64,000 nt of DNA from the NCBI GenBank assembly GCA_020465985.1, contig JAANYP010002630.1, positions 521,253 to 585,252 on the forward strand. Direction: 5' to 3'. Shown piece by piece: positions 11,978 to 26,999 of this stretch (positions are counted from its first letter, which is position 1; each line of letters begins with the position of its first letter). The notes below the pieces were generated by a model. That model was given only the letters and a program-made list of their open reading frames with translations. It had not been told where the DNA came from and searched no databases. Origin of the DNA: Centrapalus pauciflorus (taxonomy: Eukaryota; Streptophyta; Magnoliopsida; Asterales; Asteraceae). Made by a program: the position numbers and the translations under genes.

Positions 11978-14900
11978 GCTCTCATAAGCTTATATAAATT
12001 GTGTGCCAAACATAACCTTAATGTGTTCTATTTTTATTATTTATTTAATATTGCTATTAACAGGGTCATCAATTTATTATTACTATTAATAGGGTCATCA
12101 ATTTATTATACTTTAACTACCTACATGACCAGGTAGTAATAAATGAAATAAGTTGTCTATGACTAAATTTATTATGTTGTATTTTTGTTAATTGTTCTTA
12201 TCAATAGTGTTATTATTCTTACATATTAATTTTAAATATATACCGAACTATTTATATATTTAATTTTTCAAAATGCAAATTTATAGATATATGTATTAAA
12301 TTATACATTTTAATTTAAATTTTTTGTATTTATATAAACCCTATATGTTCATTGTAAAGATAACTGAAAGAAATATATAAATTATCATGTTATCTATTCT
12401 AATTTAATTATTCTAAAGTTAATGTTCAATATAAATTATAAATATTCAATGTATTAATCCACTAAGTATAGCAAAAACTCCATTCATAGTTTTAACAAAA
12501 CTTAACAAATTAATTTAATTTATATGTATACTATATTAAGTTCATATATTTTGTTGAGTTTTAACTTTGAACATATGTATACATATAAAGTTTTTTAAAT
12601 ATAGGGTTTATTATGTTTTCATACTTTTTGCGGATTCATCCCTCCATGTTATTTTTTTCCCGTAAAAGTGAAGAAACGAAAACGCAAAAAACATGAAAAC
12701 ATGTAGGTTTTTTGCCTAATTAACCATAAAATATAATCTTTTAGACCACTTATAAATTGACGATTTTTTATATTAATATTTTCTATTTTCTTATGTAGTA
12801 ATGCTAGATTTGTGTTTTTATTATAACCTTTAACATATTTTTATCTATAAGAAATCTAGTATCTCATTATGACGTAATTTTCTTTTAAACATTTTGATAT
12901 ATAATTTCTTTTCGTCTGAATCATTTATTAATATATTGTGTGTTATACGTAAGTATAATTTAAAAATGTTATATTTATCCATGTGCAACAATATATGATT
13001 CTTGGTTTTTTTTTTATTTCGTTCGTTTCAAATTTAGATTATACACAACTCTATAGTATATCCTGCGATGTGAAACAATTGTAGCTCGTTTTATGTTTGT
13101 TTTATGTTTTTTTTAGCGGTAAGCTAGTCTATACCTAATCTACCCATGTTCCCTAAGTGGGGACTTCAAGGCTTATATTTACCACATAAATCCAACTTGT
13201 CTGCGACGGAAGTCAAATCCGTGATCACACTTATTACTTCTCGTTTTATGTAATTTGCAAATATGTGTATGTGCATGTGTATATATAGGGTAAGAATAAC
13301 ATGAGAACTGTCCTTAAAATAAATGCGCTAAGAACCAATTGAATTCATTTATTTTGTGAATCAACCAATAAGGAACAATGTGACATATTCGTAATTATTT
13401 CAAATAAATGGTGTCTTTGGTATTTATAAAAGGGAATAAATGTCAATACTCAACATTCCTTGATTTTATTTAGGAAAAGTGTAACCAAATTAATATTTTC
13501 ATAGAAACTCATATTCGTGTCTCGGCACCACCATGGTTCACGACACCATAGGTGATTCACAACACTGTTGTGGTTCATGACACCATCGATGGTTCACAAC
13601 GCTATCGGCTTTTGAAGACACCATCGATAGTTCACATTTGATACAAATCTGTGTTTCACAGTTCACTTTTATGATTCACAGCACCAAATTTTATTACATG
13701 TTACCTGCATAAAAACCCACTCATCTCTCTCACAAAATTCCATGGCCGATGTTGATTGCATTTCCCCTCCTTCCCTCTGAGCATCAGCATCGCCCTTTTC
13801 TTTCCATACTCTTTCAAGATTTATCCCTGTAAAGTCACCCTGATGCTCAAGTTACCATTTTGATCCATAATGAAGTAGATGTATAAGATCATAACATAAT
13901 AAAGATTAAATATACTTGTAATAATAATTTTTCTTAACGAGGACTTAAATCATATTATAATTAGTCAACATAACTGTCAATAACAGATTAACAGTCATTT
14001 GGTTATCGTATCGTTGTTACATATCAATTGGTGATAACGTGGAATTCTATACAAAAGGTAACAGTAAGAACCAAACCACAACCTTTAGTTAAATAAGAGG
14101 ACATCAGAAGACTTTAGCCGAACCACATCCATCGGCTTAACTCGTCCAACATTATTGTCATAGTACCTTCATTACTAACATTAAACTCCTTCCATCATCT
14201 GAAGGTTGCATTGACTAAAATATCCTTTAGATATCTTTGGTATGACACATTTCACTCTATTTTTGTCTCCAACAATGACCACCCTCCTCTAGATAAAAGT
14301 CCATCCATTTCTACCCTTCAATAGTTACATGGAAGGAGAAGCAGAGGAACTGAAATCCAGCCATTGCCGCTACTCTACCACCTCTAATCTCCACTTATCA
14401 CTAGCCTCCGTTTCGCTCCTCGCTGCCAGTTCACGATGAGTTACGATTTTCGAGTTAAATGTTGGAATTGATTTGATCTTTTGACTTTTGAGTTACCATG
14501 TTGTCTTGCTTGTTCCTTTAATGTTAGATAGGCACCTCTGAAGAGGGTGTCGCCCTTCCACTAAGCCTTCCTACATATATTCAAATCAGTACAAAGTCAG
14601 GTATAGCTATTCATAAATCAGAATATGATATTACTAGATTGGGGGTTGTCCTTCAGTCTCACGGGTCTGTAGCTTCCCAGGTTTATTGGGTTTTGGAATA
14701 AACTACAGGATCATTAGTCTACTCTACTCTATTTCAAAAAATCAATGATTTATGTTTGGGTCTGGGTCTGGGTTTGGGTTTTGGGTTCTCACATTGGTGT
14801 TCGGCTTGTTCTACATTGGTCTTCTAATTTTTTATCCACATAGCATCTTAATTAGGTTAATGGGTTTTAAATTCTACAATTGTGTTCTGTTTTCTGAAAT

Positions 14901-15513
14901 TGATTAACTTCTTCTTCTTCCATTCATCTAAATTCTTTCTGATTTCAATTTGAGACCAGGGCTTCTTATTTTTTATTGTCTTGTTCATATGACTTTTAGA
15001 TTCATCTTGGTGCTCACTAAATGCTTGTATGAATCCTTGATCCCCTAGCAAACATGAAGTGTCAAAAGAATACTTGAAGAATCTATAGGCCCAATCAACA
15101 TTCTCATGGATGAACGATGCTTACATCTTTGTCCAACTCTTTTGATTGGTATTTATTTAATCAATTTTCAAAGTTTATTTGTTGGGTATAGATTACATTG
15201 AAGATGTTGATTTATATCGAATTAATGTTACTTGAGTTTTATATTTAGTTTATTGCTATTGATGTGTAGATTAGCCACCAAAATGTTCATGTAATATGGT
15301 TTGGTGTTATTTGCATAAAACCCACTCGATTACCATTTGTGTTTAAGGAATAACAGAGAATGAATTTTTAAGCGAAAAATGGGTTTTCTGCCGAATCACT
15401 CATGTTATGATCTTCTACATCCTAGGTCTTTACGTTCCATCATCTGGCTTATGTTCTTCATGTAGCATTCAGATTGAATGACTATGAAATTACGTTGATA
15501 CTTTCACATATTA
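11978..15513. other. Intergenic DNA; minor repeats, no supported gene
   Basis: Mostly A/T-rich. A fold-back with about 18-bp arms (GTTTTCATACTTTTTGCG-like and its complement) spans about 12612-12712. At 13284-13320 a TATATATAGGGT...CATGAGAAC end resembles the TA-flanked MITE at 24967. At 13520-13690 there are degenerate GGTTCACGACACCAT repeats. No conserved protein domain was recognised. Confidence 0.5.
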
Positions 15514-15706
15514 TGGTGTGAATCAACAAGGCTAAAGACTCCTGGGTGACCAATAGCAAAGTAGTAACGTGAGGGAAGGCTGAAATGAACCCCATCGGGA
15601 AGTGAAATAGAACATGAAACCGTAAGCCCCCAAGATGTGGGAGGGGGCTCAGACCGCGTGCCTGTTGAAGAATGAACTGGCAACTCATAGGTTGTTTTTG
15701 CTCCTT
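15514..15706 (+). pseudogene. rrn23: Nuclear plastid DNA: decayed fragment of plastid 23S rRNA gene
   Basis: Recognisable plastid 23S rRNA core sequence, for example GTGAAATAGAACATGAAACC at about 15601 and GACCGCGTGCCTGTTGAAGA at about 15653. It differs at many sites from the plastid gene as I remember it, largely C-to-T and G-to-A (GAACTGGCAACTC where plastids have GAGCCGGCGACTC), and a block is missing near 15530. That is how transferred organelle DNA decays when methylated in the nucleus. Only about 190 bp are present, so it is not functional. Open frames across it on the minus strand are artefacts. Confidence 0.85.
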
Positions 15707-16906
15707 GCGAGGTACCAAATAAATAACTACTTGAATCGGGATTTTGAGTATAAAGATTCCAATGACCAGTTGACACCTTTCTGAGTTGACACCTTTCTGA
15801 CTATGGTTACTTGTTGGTTACCGGTCAAACCAGTCATATATATAGTTTTGATTAAGACAAAATAGTATAGGACACATGAACATAAATGGCTTTTTATAGA
15901 TTTTATCTTGAATGCTTCACCCACTTTATCTTCATATGGATAACACACTATGCAATCAGTATCTTGACAAAACAACGAAAAAAAAAAGACCACCCAACTA
16001 GCCCCCGATCATATACTTCTTAGCAGTCGAGTAGATCGTCAACTAACGCATAACTTGTATTTGTAAGAGAAACTGAAAAAGAGATTATATAGCAGTAAAC
16101 ATCAGACCACATAAGAACAGCAGAAAAATCAATCGTCAAAACAGAAGAAACAATCGGTTGATCGAAAAATCAAAGAAAAACATTCGGTCTATGAAGAAAA
16201 CAATCGATTAGATGACAATCGCAGAAGCTGCTTAGATCAATCGAGACTCAAGTATAGGTGAAACCTGATGAAGCATGTTTTAAGACGGCTGGGAAATAGA
16301 ATGAAATGAAAATTATATGCTATTTTAAACAATGATGTTTACACCGAAAAAAACCTATAAACTTCATTCACTTTTCATCTTTTTTATTCTTTTCATTTAC
16401 TAAGAAAATGAGAGAAATGAAAATTTATATTAAACTGTATTGCACTCTCGTTAAAAATCAATGCTCTTGTCATATTTTTTATTCTCTCCATGTTAAGGAG
16501 AAAAATAAAAATTGTAGTAAACTGCATTTTCTACTCCCTATCATTGAGAATCAAGGCTCTTGTCACGAAACAAAAAATTTTGTATACTTCATTTCATTTC
16601 TTTCCACCGTACCGAACGCCTAAGCATTTAAGGAAGAAATGGAATTCAAATTCCCCAGCCCCTTTGATGGAATATATAGATTGATACACAAGATATGTTC
16701 AGGCCTTTCTAAAATTTAATTCCTTTCACTCGGACAACCAAAACACCAAACACACCAATGGAATGGATGCAAATCTCGACATTGAATAGTTGTTTAAGCA
16801 TGCTATCACAAACGAGACCATACCCGAAATGTACATATATGTAGTAGCAAAAACAAACACAAAAGAAGCTTAAGAAAGAGGGCAATTCACCGTTTCGGAG
16901 AAGACA
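15707..16906. other. Intergenic DNA and 3' flank of eIF6
   Basis: No supported gene. The stretch 16600-16906 is downstream of the eIF6 stop on the minus strand and probably includes its 3' UTR. No sharp poly(A) signal could be assigned. Confidence 0.5.
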
Positions 16907-19900
16907 TCAAACATAGGTGTCAATCAAAGACTTCCTCATCTCATCGACAATGGCACTAGGTTGTGCTTCTCTTAGCTTGAAAACGCTCTCGATCACAGAC
17001 AGCTCTGTCGCTGTAGTGTCTGACCCGCAAAATGCAGTCCAATCATTGACAGTTAACCCGGCAGCTATCACTTCACTACCACGGTTTATAGTGCCCGCCA
17101 CCAAAGGGACCTGAAGTAGGGTTGATAGCTCATCCAAGTCTTCAATGGAGGTATGAGGGTGGACCTGCACAACCATGAATATGGAGTTTCAATACTATTC
17201 AGGATCCAACTTTCAAAGTCCATCTTACAAGCTTATGATGAAATACGAGACCTGGTCTATCATTTTATTATAAACTTTTAGGGTAGGGTAATATCATGAA
17301 GGGATTATTACGCAAAAAAACGGAATATTTCAATCAAGTACTAGACTGAAAATGTTGCATCAAAAGTCCCATAACTGTAAAATAAATAAATAAATAATCA
17401 AATTCCATCTTCTTACCTAGTGACGTGGAACTTTCGTGCCAGGTTTTGCACAAGTGGATTTTGTTCATTATTGTTTTATTTATATTTCTTTATAATAAAT
17501 TTTATTTAAATCGGGGATTCCCCGTGCCCATCCTCATCTCCATCCCCGGTCAACTCGGGGATTCCCCGGTCTTATCGGGGTCGAGTTACGGGTTCCTCGT
17601 CGGGGATGGGTTCTTTTGCCAAGCCTACTTTCAAGTTGAGGGACTTTTGAGGAACATTTTGGTAACAATACTTGATCAGAATATACATAAAAAAAAAGTA
17701 CGTTGGTTTTTTGCATAACTTCCCAATCATAAAATAGGTATATGCACTTTTCAATTTGTCTAACCTAGATCACTGTTTCTTGCTGGTTTGTTCACACATT
17801 GTATTTCAATCAAGGGTTATGTTATACGTATATCCCCTCTTCCTTAATTTTTACTAATCATACATCTCACTTCCCACATGTTTTTTGTTAATGACGTGTA
17901 ACTTACTGATTAAACTTAACACCCCCTCTCGCATTAAGGGGGAGGTGTACATTTAGAATCCCCTTCCTTAAATCATCCTGTGTGGGACAAATTTGAAATC
18001 ACAATAACCTGAAATGTACTAAAATAGTAAAGCAAACAGTTACCCAAGTGAGACATATTAAAAGCACATTGCTTTTTTCATGACATTAACCTATAAACTT
18101 ATAGTATATGCCCTCCGACGTTTGAAAATACGACCCAAAAATAGATATTGATAGAAAGCATGTTATGTTTATGTGCAATCAAACCCATGAAATATATTGA
18201 CATATATTATGACACTCTTACCAGGCCACCCCTATTTGAAAATGCACAGTAGCTGCCGACAAGAATATTATCAGCTATCGTCTGCCTGAAAACTTCAACA
18301 CCAAGAACATCGGCTAAAATTTCTTCAGTTTCCTAAATAAACAAAAAAATATTTTAGGATTATGAACCCTAGTCACAAAGTGAAATAGCACCAAATGACA
18401 GCAGTCTTTGTATCAATGTAATTTAATTAAGGATTAATGTTCTTTTTAAGGAACCATATGAAGTGTCAGCTGAAGTCCCTAAATTTCACTTTTTTACTTC
18501 CATTTATGTAAAATCTTTACGGCCTCAGTTTCAGGGACATTTGATATGTTCATGAAAAAAGAACATATTAATCCAAACTGAAATCAGGCTGCAAGTGTAA
18601 CCAAAAAGTATAGATTAGGCACTTCATGTGCATAAAAAAGTTGGGACTTAATGGGAAATGTGAGATGGTTGGGAAAAAAAAAAAGGCAATATAATATACT
18701 TTGAGATCAATGTTGATACACAACATATACTTGATCTTACTCTGTCAAGATCGGTATGGGTAAGGGCAACATGGTCATTGCATGCTATACAATTTCCAAG
18801 GGCAGATAATCTCTCATCAATGCGCTGAACGACAACTGCATCAGGCAGACTGTTCCTCAAGTGTTGAAGCTCTAAAAGTACACAAGAAAATAATCAATAA
18901 GTTGAAGAATACACAAGACATAAAGCCTAATATTGCAACTAAGGGACTAGTCTAACCAAGTCAAAGTTCAATGATCCAGAAAACTCGTACGTAAAATTAT
19001 AAGGCCTTCAAATCAAAGATGCCTTTTATGATGTGTTCTCAGGTTTCCTTTTTCTGTTTTTCTGAGAGAGAAAGGGGAAGAATTGGAAGAAAAGAGACGG
19101 AAGCCAAACATTTTGTGTTCCGAGAGTTTTTTTTTTGGGAGAAAAAGAGATTATCAGGGAAAACTTAGTTACCTTTCTCTCCAGGCCTTTCCTCACAAAA
19201 GTACAAATATTTAGAGAAAGAAAAGGAAGGAAATGCTTTTGTATTCATTTCTTAATTAGCTATAAACTAACTGTTTACTATAAAGAGTTTACATGAAAAT
19301 TTGTAAGTTTTTCCTTTTCTTTTCAAAACAAGAGAACATAGAAAAGAAATTCATCATCCTTTCTTCTTTTTTTCTATCCTCTTCTTATCTCCAAAACACT
19401 TGAGGGAAAGGAAGGGAAATGCATTTAAATTCCTTTCATAATTACCAGTTTAACCTTGATCTAAACTAATAGCGTTTAAATCTGAAGGGTATATCTGTAA
19501 AATTGACGATATTTCCTTTCTATGCAACTTGAAACGTAAAAAAATTATTACCCCTTTTTTTTATTTTCTCTTTCTCTTCTCTCCAAACTCATGAACACAG
19601 ATATAGAGACCTTTATATGTTGAAGTAAACATGTATCTTTTTAGTTTTACAATTCACATATATAAATTTTCAATAAAACATGGTACGATAGATGCTTCTC
19701 TTTCCTTTATACCTTATCTTTATTTTCACTTCTGCATAGGGTTTAATGGCATGCAAGAGAAGTACAATGATGTATGACAATGCTCAAAATTGCAGATAAC
19801 ACTGAAAGCTATAAATCACAAGCAAATCCAAAAAACAAAAAGCAAGAGTTCAATGCTACCTTGGTCAGTAGTAGTATGAGGCAAGAGAAGCCCATTTTTA

Positions 19901-21955
19901 TTACCTACAAAAAGTAATCAAGAATCAGCTTTCAAACCAACTGGTGGGTTATAAACTTATAATGTAGATTGCAAAAGCTTCCAAACGCTTTACCGATGCA
20001 AAGCCTTCCGATTATTCTTGTGCCACCAATGGAAGTCTTAACCACAGGAATAACATCTGCTAATTCGGACTCAAATGTACTGCAAAACAAATAATAATTT
20101 AGTTGCTTCTAATATGTTCCCTATCACAGAGAATACATATTAGCTAGAGTAGGGGTGTAATGGAGTCAAGTCAACTCACAAACCACTTGAGACTGACTCA
20201 AATAAACTTTAAATGGAGTTAATTTAAGTGTAGTGATTGGGTTGACTTCGGGCTACTCATGTATCTATCAAGTCTAGCTCATGTTTTAAAAAACCCTTCT
20301 TTGCTATATACAAATTAACCTTCTTTAATACATATAATCCAGTCAAATCAATTTTTGGTGAAATTACATTTTCTTAAACACGAAATCAATTTGACCTGAA
20401 GCTAGACCTTGAGCTTGTAAATAAAGGCCCGATCAAGCACATTTCAATTTGAGCTTCGAGTTTTAATGTCAATTGAACTTCTCTCGATTATGCATTCACG
20501 CCCCAAGACTGGCAACTTTCGACATGGCATGACAACTTGACACAAGGAAAGTGATACAAACTGAAAACGGGTCAAAACTACACCAACATGAAAGTGACAC
20601 TATAAATTTGGGGTCCACCCGGGGGACCTAATAATGACCTGTTTCCTTTCACCTCAGGGCTCTGGTTGTGATATTTTGGTGGCTTCTTTTGTTTCGACAG
20701 CTTTCAAGTATAAAAAATGTCGGTTAATCATTTATAGTTTTTTAAGGCGGTTTTGATTTTGGCAGCCACTTGTCTGTTTTTCACTTTTTCAGTTTTTTTG
20801 TTTTCAATAATAACAATAACAATCAAATTTTATTAATAGTTAATATTATTAATAAGTTATTACCTATTTTCTTATTTTAAGGGTTATTATAATTCTAGGA
20901 AGTTTCAGTTTGTTATTCTGTCATTTGGTTTTACGAACCTGAACCGTCAAACCAGTAGTCCAGTTTCTAAAAGTTTAAAACATTCTTTAAGAGATGCTTA
21001 TGAATTGTTCACATACACTTTGAGTTATGCATTTTTATATGAAATGCTTATGAATTGTTCACAATATATGAATTTTTTTGATATATTGCATTGTTATGCT
21101 ATATGAATCAAATCAAAATCCAAATACAGATTGAATTGAAATGGAAACCAAATTCAAATTGACACAAAAAACAAAAACAAAAACCAAACTGAAATATCAA
21201 AAACCGACTAGTTAAAGAATTTTGGACAAGATGGGTCAATGAGAAACACAACATGAACCTGAGACAAAAATACTGAACACGTTGCAAAAATAAGCAGGTC
21301 AATCATGAGTCAACACAAATGACATGAACCTATTTAACCCAAAAACGACCTGACTGCCAGCCATGGCCCTAAGCAAGAGTAGAACTCATAAGTATGTACC
21401 TGTAGAAATTTTCAGAGCCTCCAATAGCTACCAAGCAGTAAGCATTTGTCAGCTTTGAGAACACCCCAATTTCACATGAATTCTCAAACTGAAGTCCTGC
21501 AAATATTCATGTATCATCAGGCAAATCTTTAGAAAATAAATAAAGACTTCACACAACAACATAGAATGCAGGACTAGTAATAAAGGGAAATTTGTCGTTT
21601 GATACATTCATTAAATTGATAAAGACAAGAAAGCCAGTAATAACTATGAGTGATAAAAACTTCAAAGTCAATGTTACATTTTCTTTAAGGGGTAAATGTG
21701 ATGCGTTTTCTATCGTATTCACTTAAGGTGTCCTAAATACATTCAAATCATAATATTCAAATGTTTTCTGGAGAAAAGGAAAGGTGCTACCTTTATCAGG
21801 TTTCACCATGATATCATAAATTATCATCTGTAATATGAGATTTTTATATAGAAGAAATATTTGTTGTGCTCTAATATATTTAGTTGTTTACACATGGCAC
21901 TTACAATATGTTGATATATCCAAATTGAAGTACACAGTAACTTACTTGTGGCCAT
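16907..21955 (-). CDS. EIF6: Eukaryotic translation initiation factor 6 (eIF6)
   Basis: eIF6 binds the 60S ribosomal subunit, keeps it from joining 40S prematurely and is needed for 60S maturation and export. Seven coding exons: 21955-21946, 21496-21400, 20079-19994, 19904-19860, 18871-18741, 18332-18222 and 17164-16907. Every intron I placed has GT-AG ends, and together they give 738 nt (245 aa), the usual eIF6 length. Exon 1 encodes only MAT plus one base; the ATG at 21955 is the family start. Diagnostic stretches: LQFENSCEIGVFSKLTNAYC, GGTRIIGRLCIGNKNG, LPHTTTDQELQHLRNSLPD, RLSALGNCIACNDHVALTHT, then STLLQVPLVAGTINRGSEVI and DEMRKSLIDTYV at the C-terminus. These cover the five-fold repeated pentein core. 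No frameshift or lost residue was noticed, so the gene looks functional. Introns hold MITE remnants, including GGGGATTCCCCG-rich sequence at 17510-17620. Confidence 0.96.
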
Positions 21956-23158
21956 TAAAAACGCGGCAGATGAAATTTGTAACGATATAAAACGTATCTG
22001 CAAAAGATATATAGTAGTCAAATATTTATGCATTAATTATATATTAAGGTAATAAGAGAATCAAAACTAAAACAATATACAACTAATATACTGCAAGCCA
22101 AAGGCATGACAGATAGAAAAGATGACAATTGTTGTTTGTGGCACATCAAAATTACGATTATTACTTTCAATATTTTAATCTGATCATTATTGATTCAAAC
22201 TGGTGAAATAAATATGATTAGTGGTGCATGTAACCCATTACAATCACAATAGAAACGAAAATAAAATCATTTTCAATTGAGTTCCACCAGCTTTGCCATC
22301 ATTAAAAAAATCCAACTTTGATATGAAGGATTATTCCAAAAGTTTCCAAATATAAGAGAAACCATACATATATGTTAGCATGTTACAATACGGGCCATGA
22401 AGCAATATTACATAAACCCTAAAATACCTTCACGTATATAGAACACTACCAAAGATAACTTCATTCAAAAACTCATTAATTTTGGAATATGTATTGAACA
22501 TGCTCAACTTTCACGTATTTCTGGGACAAATAGGAGTAGTAATTATTAATGAGTTAAACATTAGTGGCTTAATGCACTTAATCCAACCAAATTGGAGACA
22601 GTTGGTTTTTCAAAACAATGATATAGGAGTAGAGAGGGTCACTGCAACAAAATGAGAACAGGCCAAGAGTCACAGTCTCGGTGCAAAGTTCAAAATGAGA
22701 ATGTGCAACCTACGAAGAAATGCAATGCAGAGAATGTGAGACACTCAGTCATTATAAAAAAACAATCACAAAGTTGCTAATCACGAAAGTTCCACGTTGC
22801 TGAAGGACAACGACAAACAATCACAAAATCGAACTTAATAATGCTCAAAGCATGAAACTTTGATTCTAAACGATTATATGAGCTCCATAAACACAAATTA
22901 CACAAAGAACACAGGCATAATACACATAAGACTGTGCACAGACATCGTGAATCTGAAGTTCTAAAACAAACGAAAAGAAAACTCAAGAAATCGCATGTGT
23001 GTAATATATATAGACAGAAAGATAAATAGAGCGAAAGCAAAATACATATCGATTTGTTCTTCTTGATTACTTGTACTACTAATTCCACACAAAAATGAAG
23101 AAGATTCGAAGGAGAGACAAAGATGTACCTTCTGAAGAACCTAATTGAGGGAGAAAGC

Positions 23159-23228
<70 letters not shown>

Positions 23229-23250
23229 CTGATAGAGTGATGGAGGCGAT
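21956..23250 (-). promoter_or_regulatory. EIF6: eIF6 5' UTR exons, leader intron and core promoter region
   Basis: Upstream of the ATG, a 3' splice site (TTTTGCAG) ends just before 21997, giving 42 nt of UTR in the ATG-bearing exon. A matching donor (AGAAG|GTACATC) at 23129 defines an upstream non-coding exon with a CTCCCTCAATTAGG leader, so a 1.1-kb leader intron lies at 21998-23128. The exon or promoter side runs into the GT/GA microsatellite at 23161-23226. Exon placement is inferred from splice consensus; the transcription start is unknown. Confidence 0.65.
23161..23226. repeat. Compound (GT)n(GA)n microsatellite at the eIF6 5' end
   Basis: About 16 GT units directly followed by about 17 GA units. 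On the transcribed strand this is (CT)n(AC)n just upstream of the inferred non-coding exon, the kind of CT-rich tract common around plant transcription starts. Confidence 0.95.
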
Positions 23251-23384
23251 GGAGAAATGGAGGAGAGGTTTTAGATTTTTGTTTTCTAGGGCTACAGAGG
23301 GTTTTACACATTGAACCAGGAATGGAATTTAATTTTCATCCCTTTCTACCATGGAATGTAATTCCTGTGTCATAAAATCACCAA

Positions 23385-23698
23385 ACGTGTGGTTCACATA
23401 TTTTACTTTTTTTATTTACATTATATGAAATGATTTGTATTATATAATATTTTTATTTATTAGGATTTTGTTGACAAAATTATATTTTTAAAAATAATTT
23501 GTTAATCTAAAAATGCAAAGTAACTGATATATAAAATCCTAACATGAAATTTGAGTTTTTAAATAACAAAGAAGTATAGGATTTAATAAATCCTGATATT
23601 TTAAATCATTACTAAAATCTACGAACCAAACATAATTTTTTAAATGTAAAATTGTAAATCTCGTTGAATCTCAAGAAATCTGAAAACCAAACGCCCCT
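23385..23698. repeat. MITE-like element, family A copy 2
   Basis: Aligns by eye along most of its length to 7028-7337: the shared TTGTTAATCT-AAAAATGCAA block, the GTTTTTAAATAACAAAGAA block, and the right end ACCAAACGCCCC. It lies about 150 bp upstream of the eIF6 leader and so could influence that promoter. It is more diverged than copy 1. Confidence 0.72.
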
Positions 23699-24927
23699 CA
23701 GTTGGACAACGTTTTTACCTGGATTTTGGTTTAGGAATGTAGTTTAATGAAATTACTGATGGACTGTTTAAAGTTTATGTTATTCAAACTCTTTTCTATA
23801 AAGATAAACAAGTCACTTGTCAAAAATATGAATTAATATGTATTATTTTAATACTTAAAATACAATAAAAATTAAATTAATATGAATGGTTATATGTAAA
23901 AGGTGGGGTTCATTTAGCACATAGTATGTGGTTCATTTAAACACACCTGCTATTTAACTATAGACAACATTGTATATAGGATGAGATTCATTAGCTAGCA
24001 GATGGGTTCATTTTAAGCAAAAAAAAACTAAGAAAGACATACAAGGAAGACAATCAAAGAAGTTATTAATATAAAATTTATAGAATCGAAGCTATTACAA
24101 TTAAGAAATGGTGTAGAAAATATCATATAAGAATAGTTATGGATGATTTTCTTTAAGCTAAGGTAATTCTCAAAGTAACTTCTTCTTAGGTTGCTTTTAA
24201 TTTTATACAAGACAGTCAAAGAATGGTTGAAATTAAGAAAAGTAACACTTTGATAAAATATGCATCGACAATGTAAAGTTTGGTTAATGTTTCGGTTTCC
24301 ATTCAATAGTTGCATTCTGTAATGCTTATACCAAGAGTTGGAGCATCGGCTAAATTGATTGATGTAATCAAGTTACACTGTGCTTTTAGATCCTTTGGAA
24401 AATGATTTGATTGTTGAGATCGAAGAAGTCCATTATAATTTTTAGTAAAAGATTAAAGATGTTTTACCATGAAAGTTACGTTACTTGAAAATTTTTATGA
24501 GACATTGAAAGTGAAAAACTTGACCGTGACCAAAATATTTAAAAAATTGAAATTCTAATGTTTAAAAAAATTGTAATTATATCAAAATATTAATTTCGGC
24601 CCAAAGACCCAAATAGTTAATAGACTCATAACTCGTATGATAAATGGCACGGCCCACCTATAAATTTTGATCCAGGTTTTTTTTTTCATTTTTTGTATCC
24701 AATATTTTTTCTAATTATAACACATATATAAATAATAATTATTCGTAATCCATTTTATGAATATAAAAATTTTGATCGAATTATTCGGTGCAGTCAAGTG
24801 TTTTTTTAATTAAATACTAACATTTAATAATAAATTAGTAAAAAAAGTGAATGCTAGAAGTAGAATTTCTAATCCTAAACAAAATCTCTCTAATTTCTAT
24901 GTACTAACAATCATCGTAAAAGTATTA

Positions 24928-24966
<39 letters not shown>
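23699..24966. other. Intergenic DNA, ends in a (TA)n tract
   Basis: No protein domain or RNA gene recognised. A 95-codon open frame at 24028-24315 on the minus strand has no recognisable motif. A (TA)n tract occupies about 24929-24966. Confidence 0.5.
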
Positions 24967-25860
<894 letters not shown>

Positions 25861-26225
25861 TCCATGCAAGTAAAATTTATTTTACTATTTTAAAGTTTTT
25901 TCTATACATTATCTCAAAATTTATATTAAATAGTTATATAGTTACATTATTATCATGAAAAAATTTAATAAATATCATCCATTAAGTTTTTCTCCTTGAT
26001 AGCCAATAGAAGATGGTCAATAATAAACTGTACCCCACAAAAAAAAATATCAAAATCATCAGCACCTTGTCCACTATATGTGACTATCATTTTCAATCAA
26101 CACATGATAATGATAGATTTTTTAAAAGGTTTGGGGTTGTTTTTTATATAAAAAAAATTATCAATATGATATATTAACATGTTTTTTTTTAATTTATGAA
26201 TATGATATACTAACATGTCTATATT

Positions 26226-26235
<10 letters not shown>

Positions 26236-26296
<61 letters not shown>
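26236..26296. repeat. (TA)n microsatellite
   Basis: Alternating TA directly to the left of the hairpin element at 26297-26602. Confidence 0.95.
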
Positions 26297-26602
<306 letters not shown>

Positions 26603-26999
26603 ATGTTGATATGTTTTTTTATCATTAATATGACTATGTCTTTAACATGTACCGATGAACAAAACCACCATCATTGTTTGTGTAGTCGATAAATAGGTAG
26701 ATGTATGTTTAATGAAGTCTAATTCCCTTTCTTGCAAAATGAATAATATAATGTTGTGTTTAGTAGAGAAAATCGAAAAGAAAAGGGAATAAAGACAAAT
26801 TAGTACTTTAGAGATGAGTCCTTGAGGTAAGTGACCATTTTTATGGAATCTTTAATGGCTTGTGTTTTGAGCTTAATAAGCCGTGCTTTGGTAGATGGTC
26901 TGATGTGGAAACTTGTTACAGTTCGAAAGCCATTAGTTTTGTGATGCAGGTGCTGTGGACTGATGATTTATGGGACCGCATAAGGTTGGTCATGTTTAT

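Noticed and set aside
15482..15776. Two overlapping minus-strand frames of 78-90 codons
   Set aside because: They are antisense to the plastid 23S rRNA fragment; structured rRNA DNA often leaves open frames by chance.
22777..23088. 103-codon minus-strand frame upstream of the eIF6 start
   Set aside because: It lies in the inferred eIF6 leader intron, shows Leu/Cys-rich low-complexity sequence and no domain.
24028..24315. 95-codon minus-strand frame rich in Asn, Ile and Ser
   Set aside because: Low-complexity A/T-driven composition with no motif or neighbouring exon.
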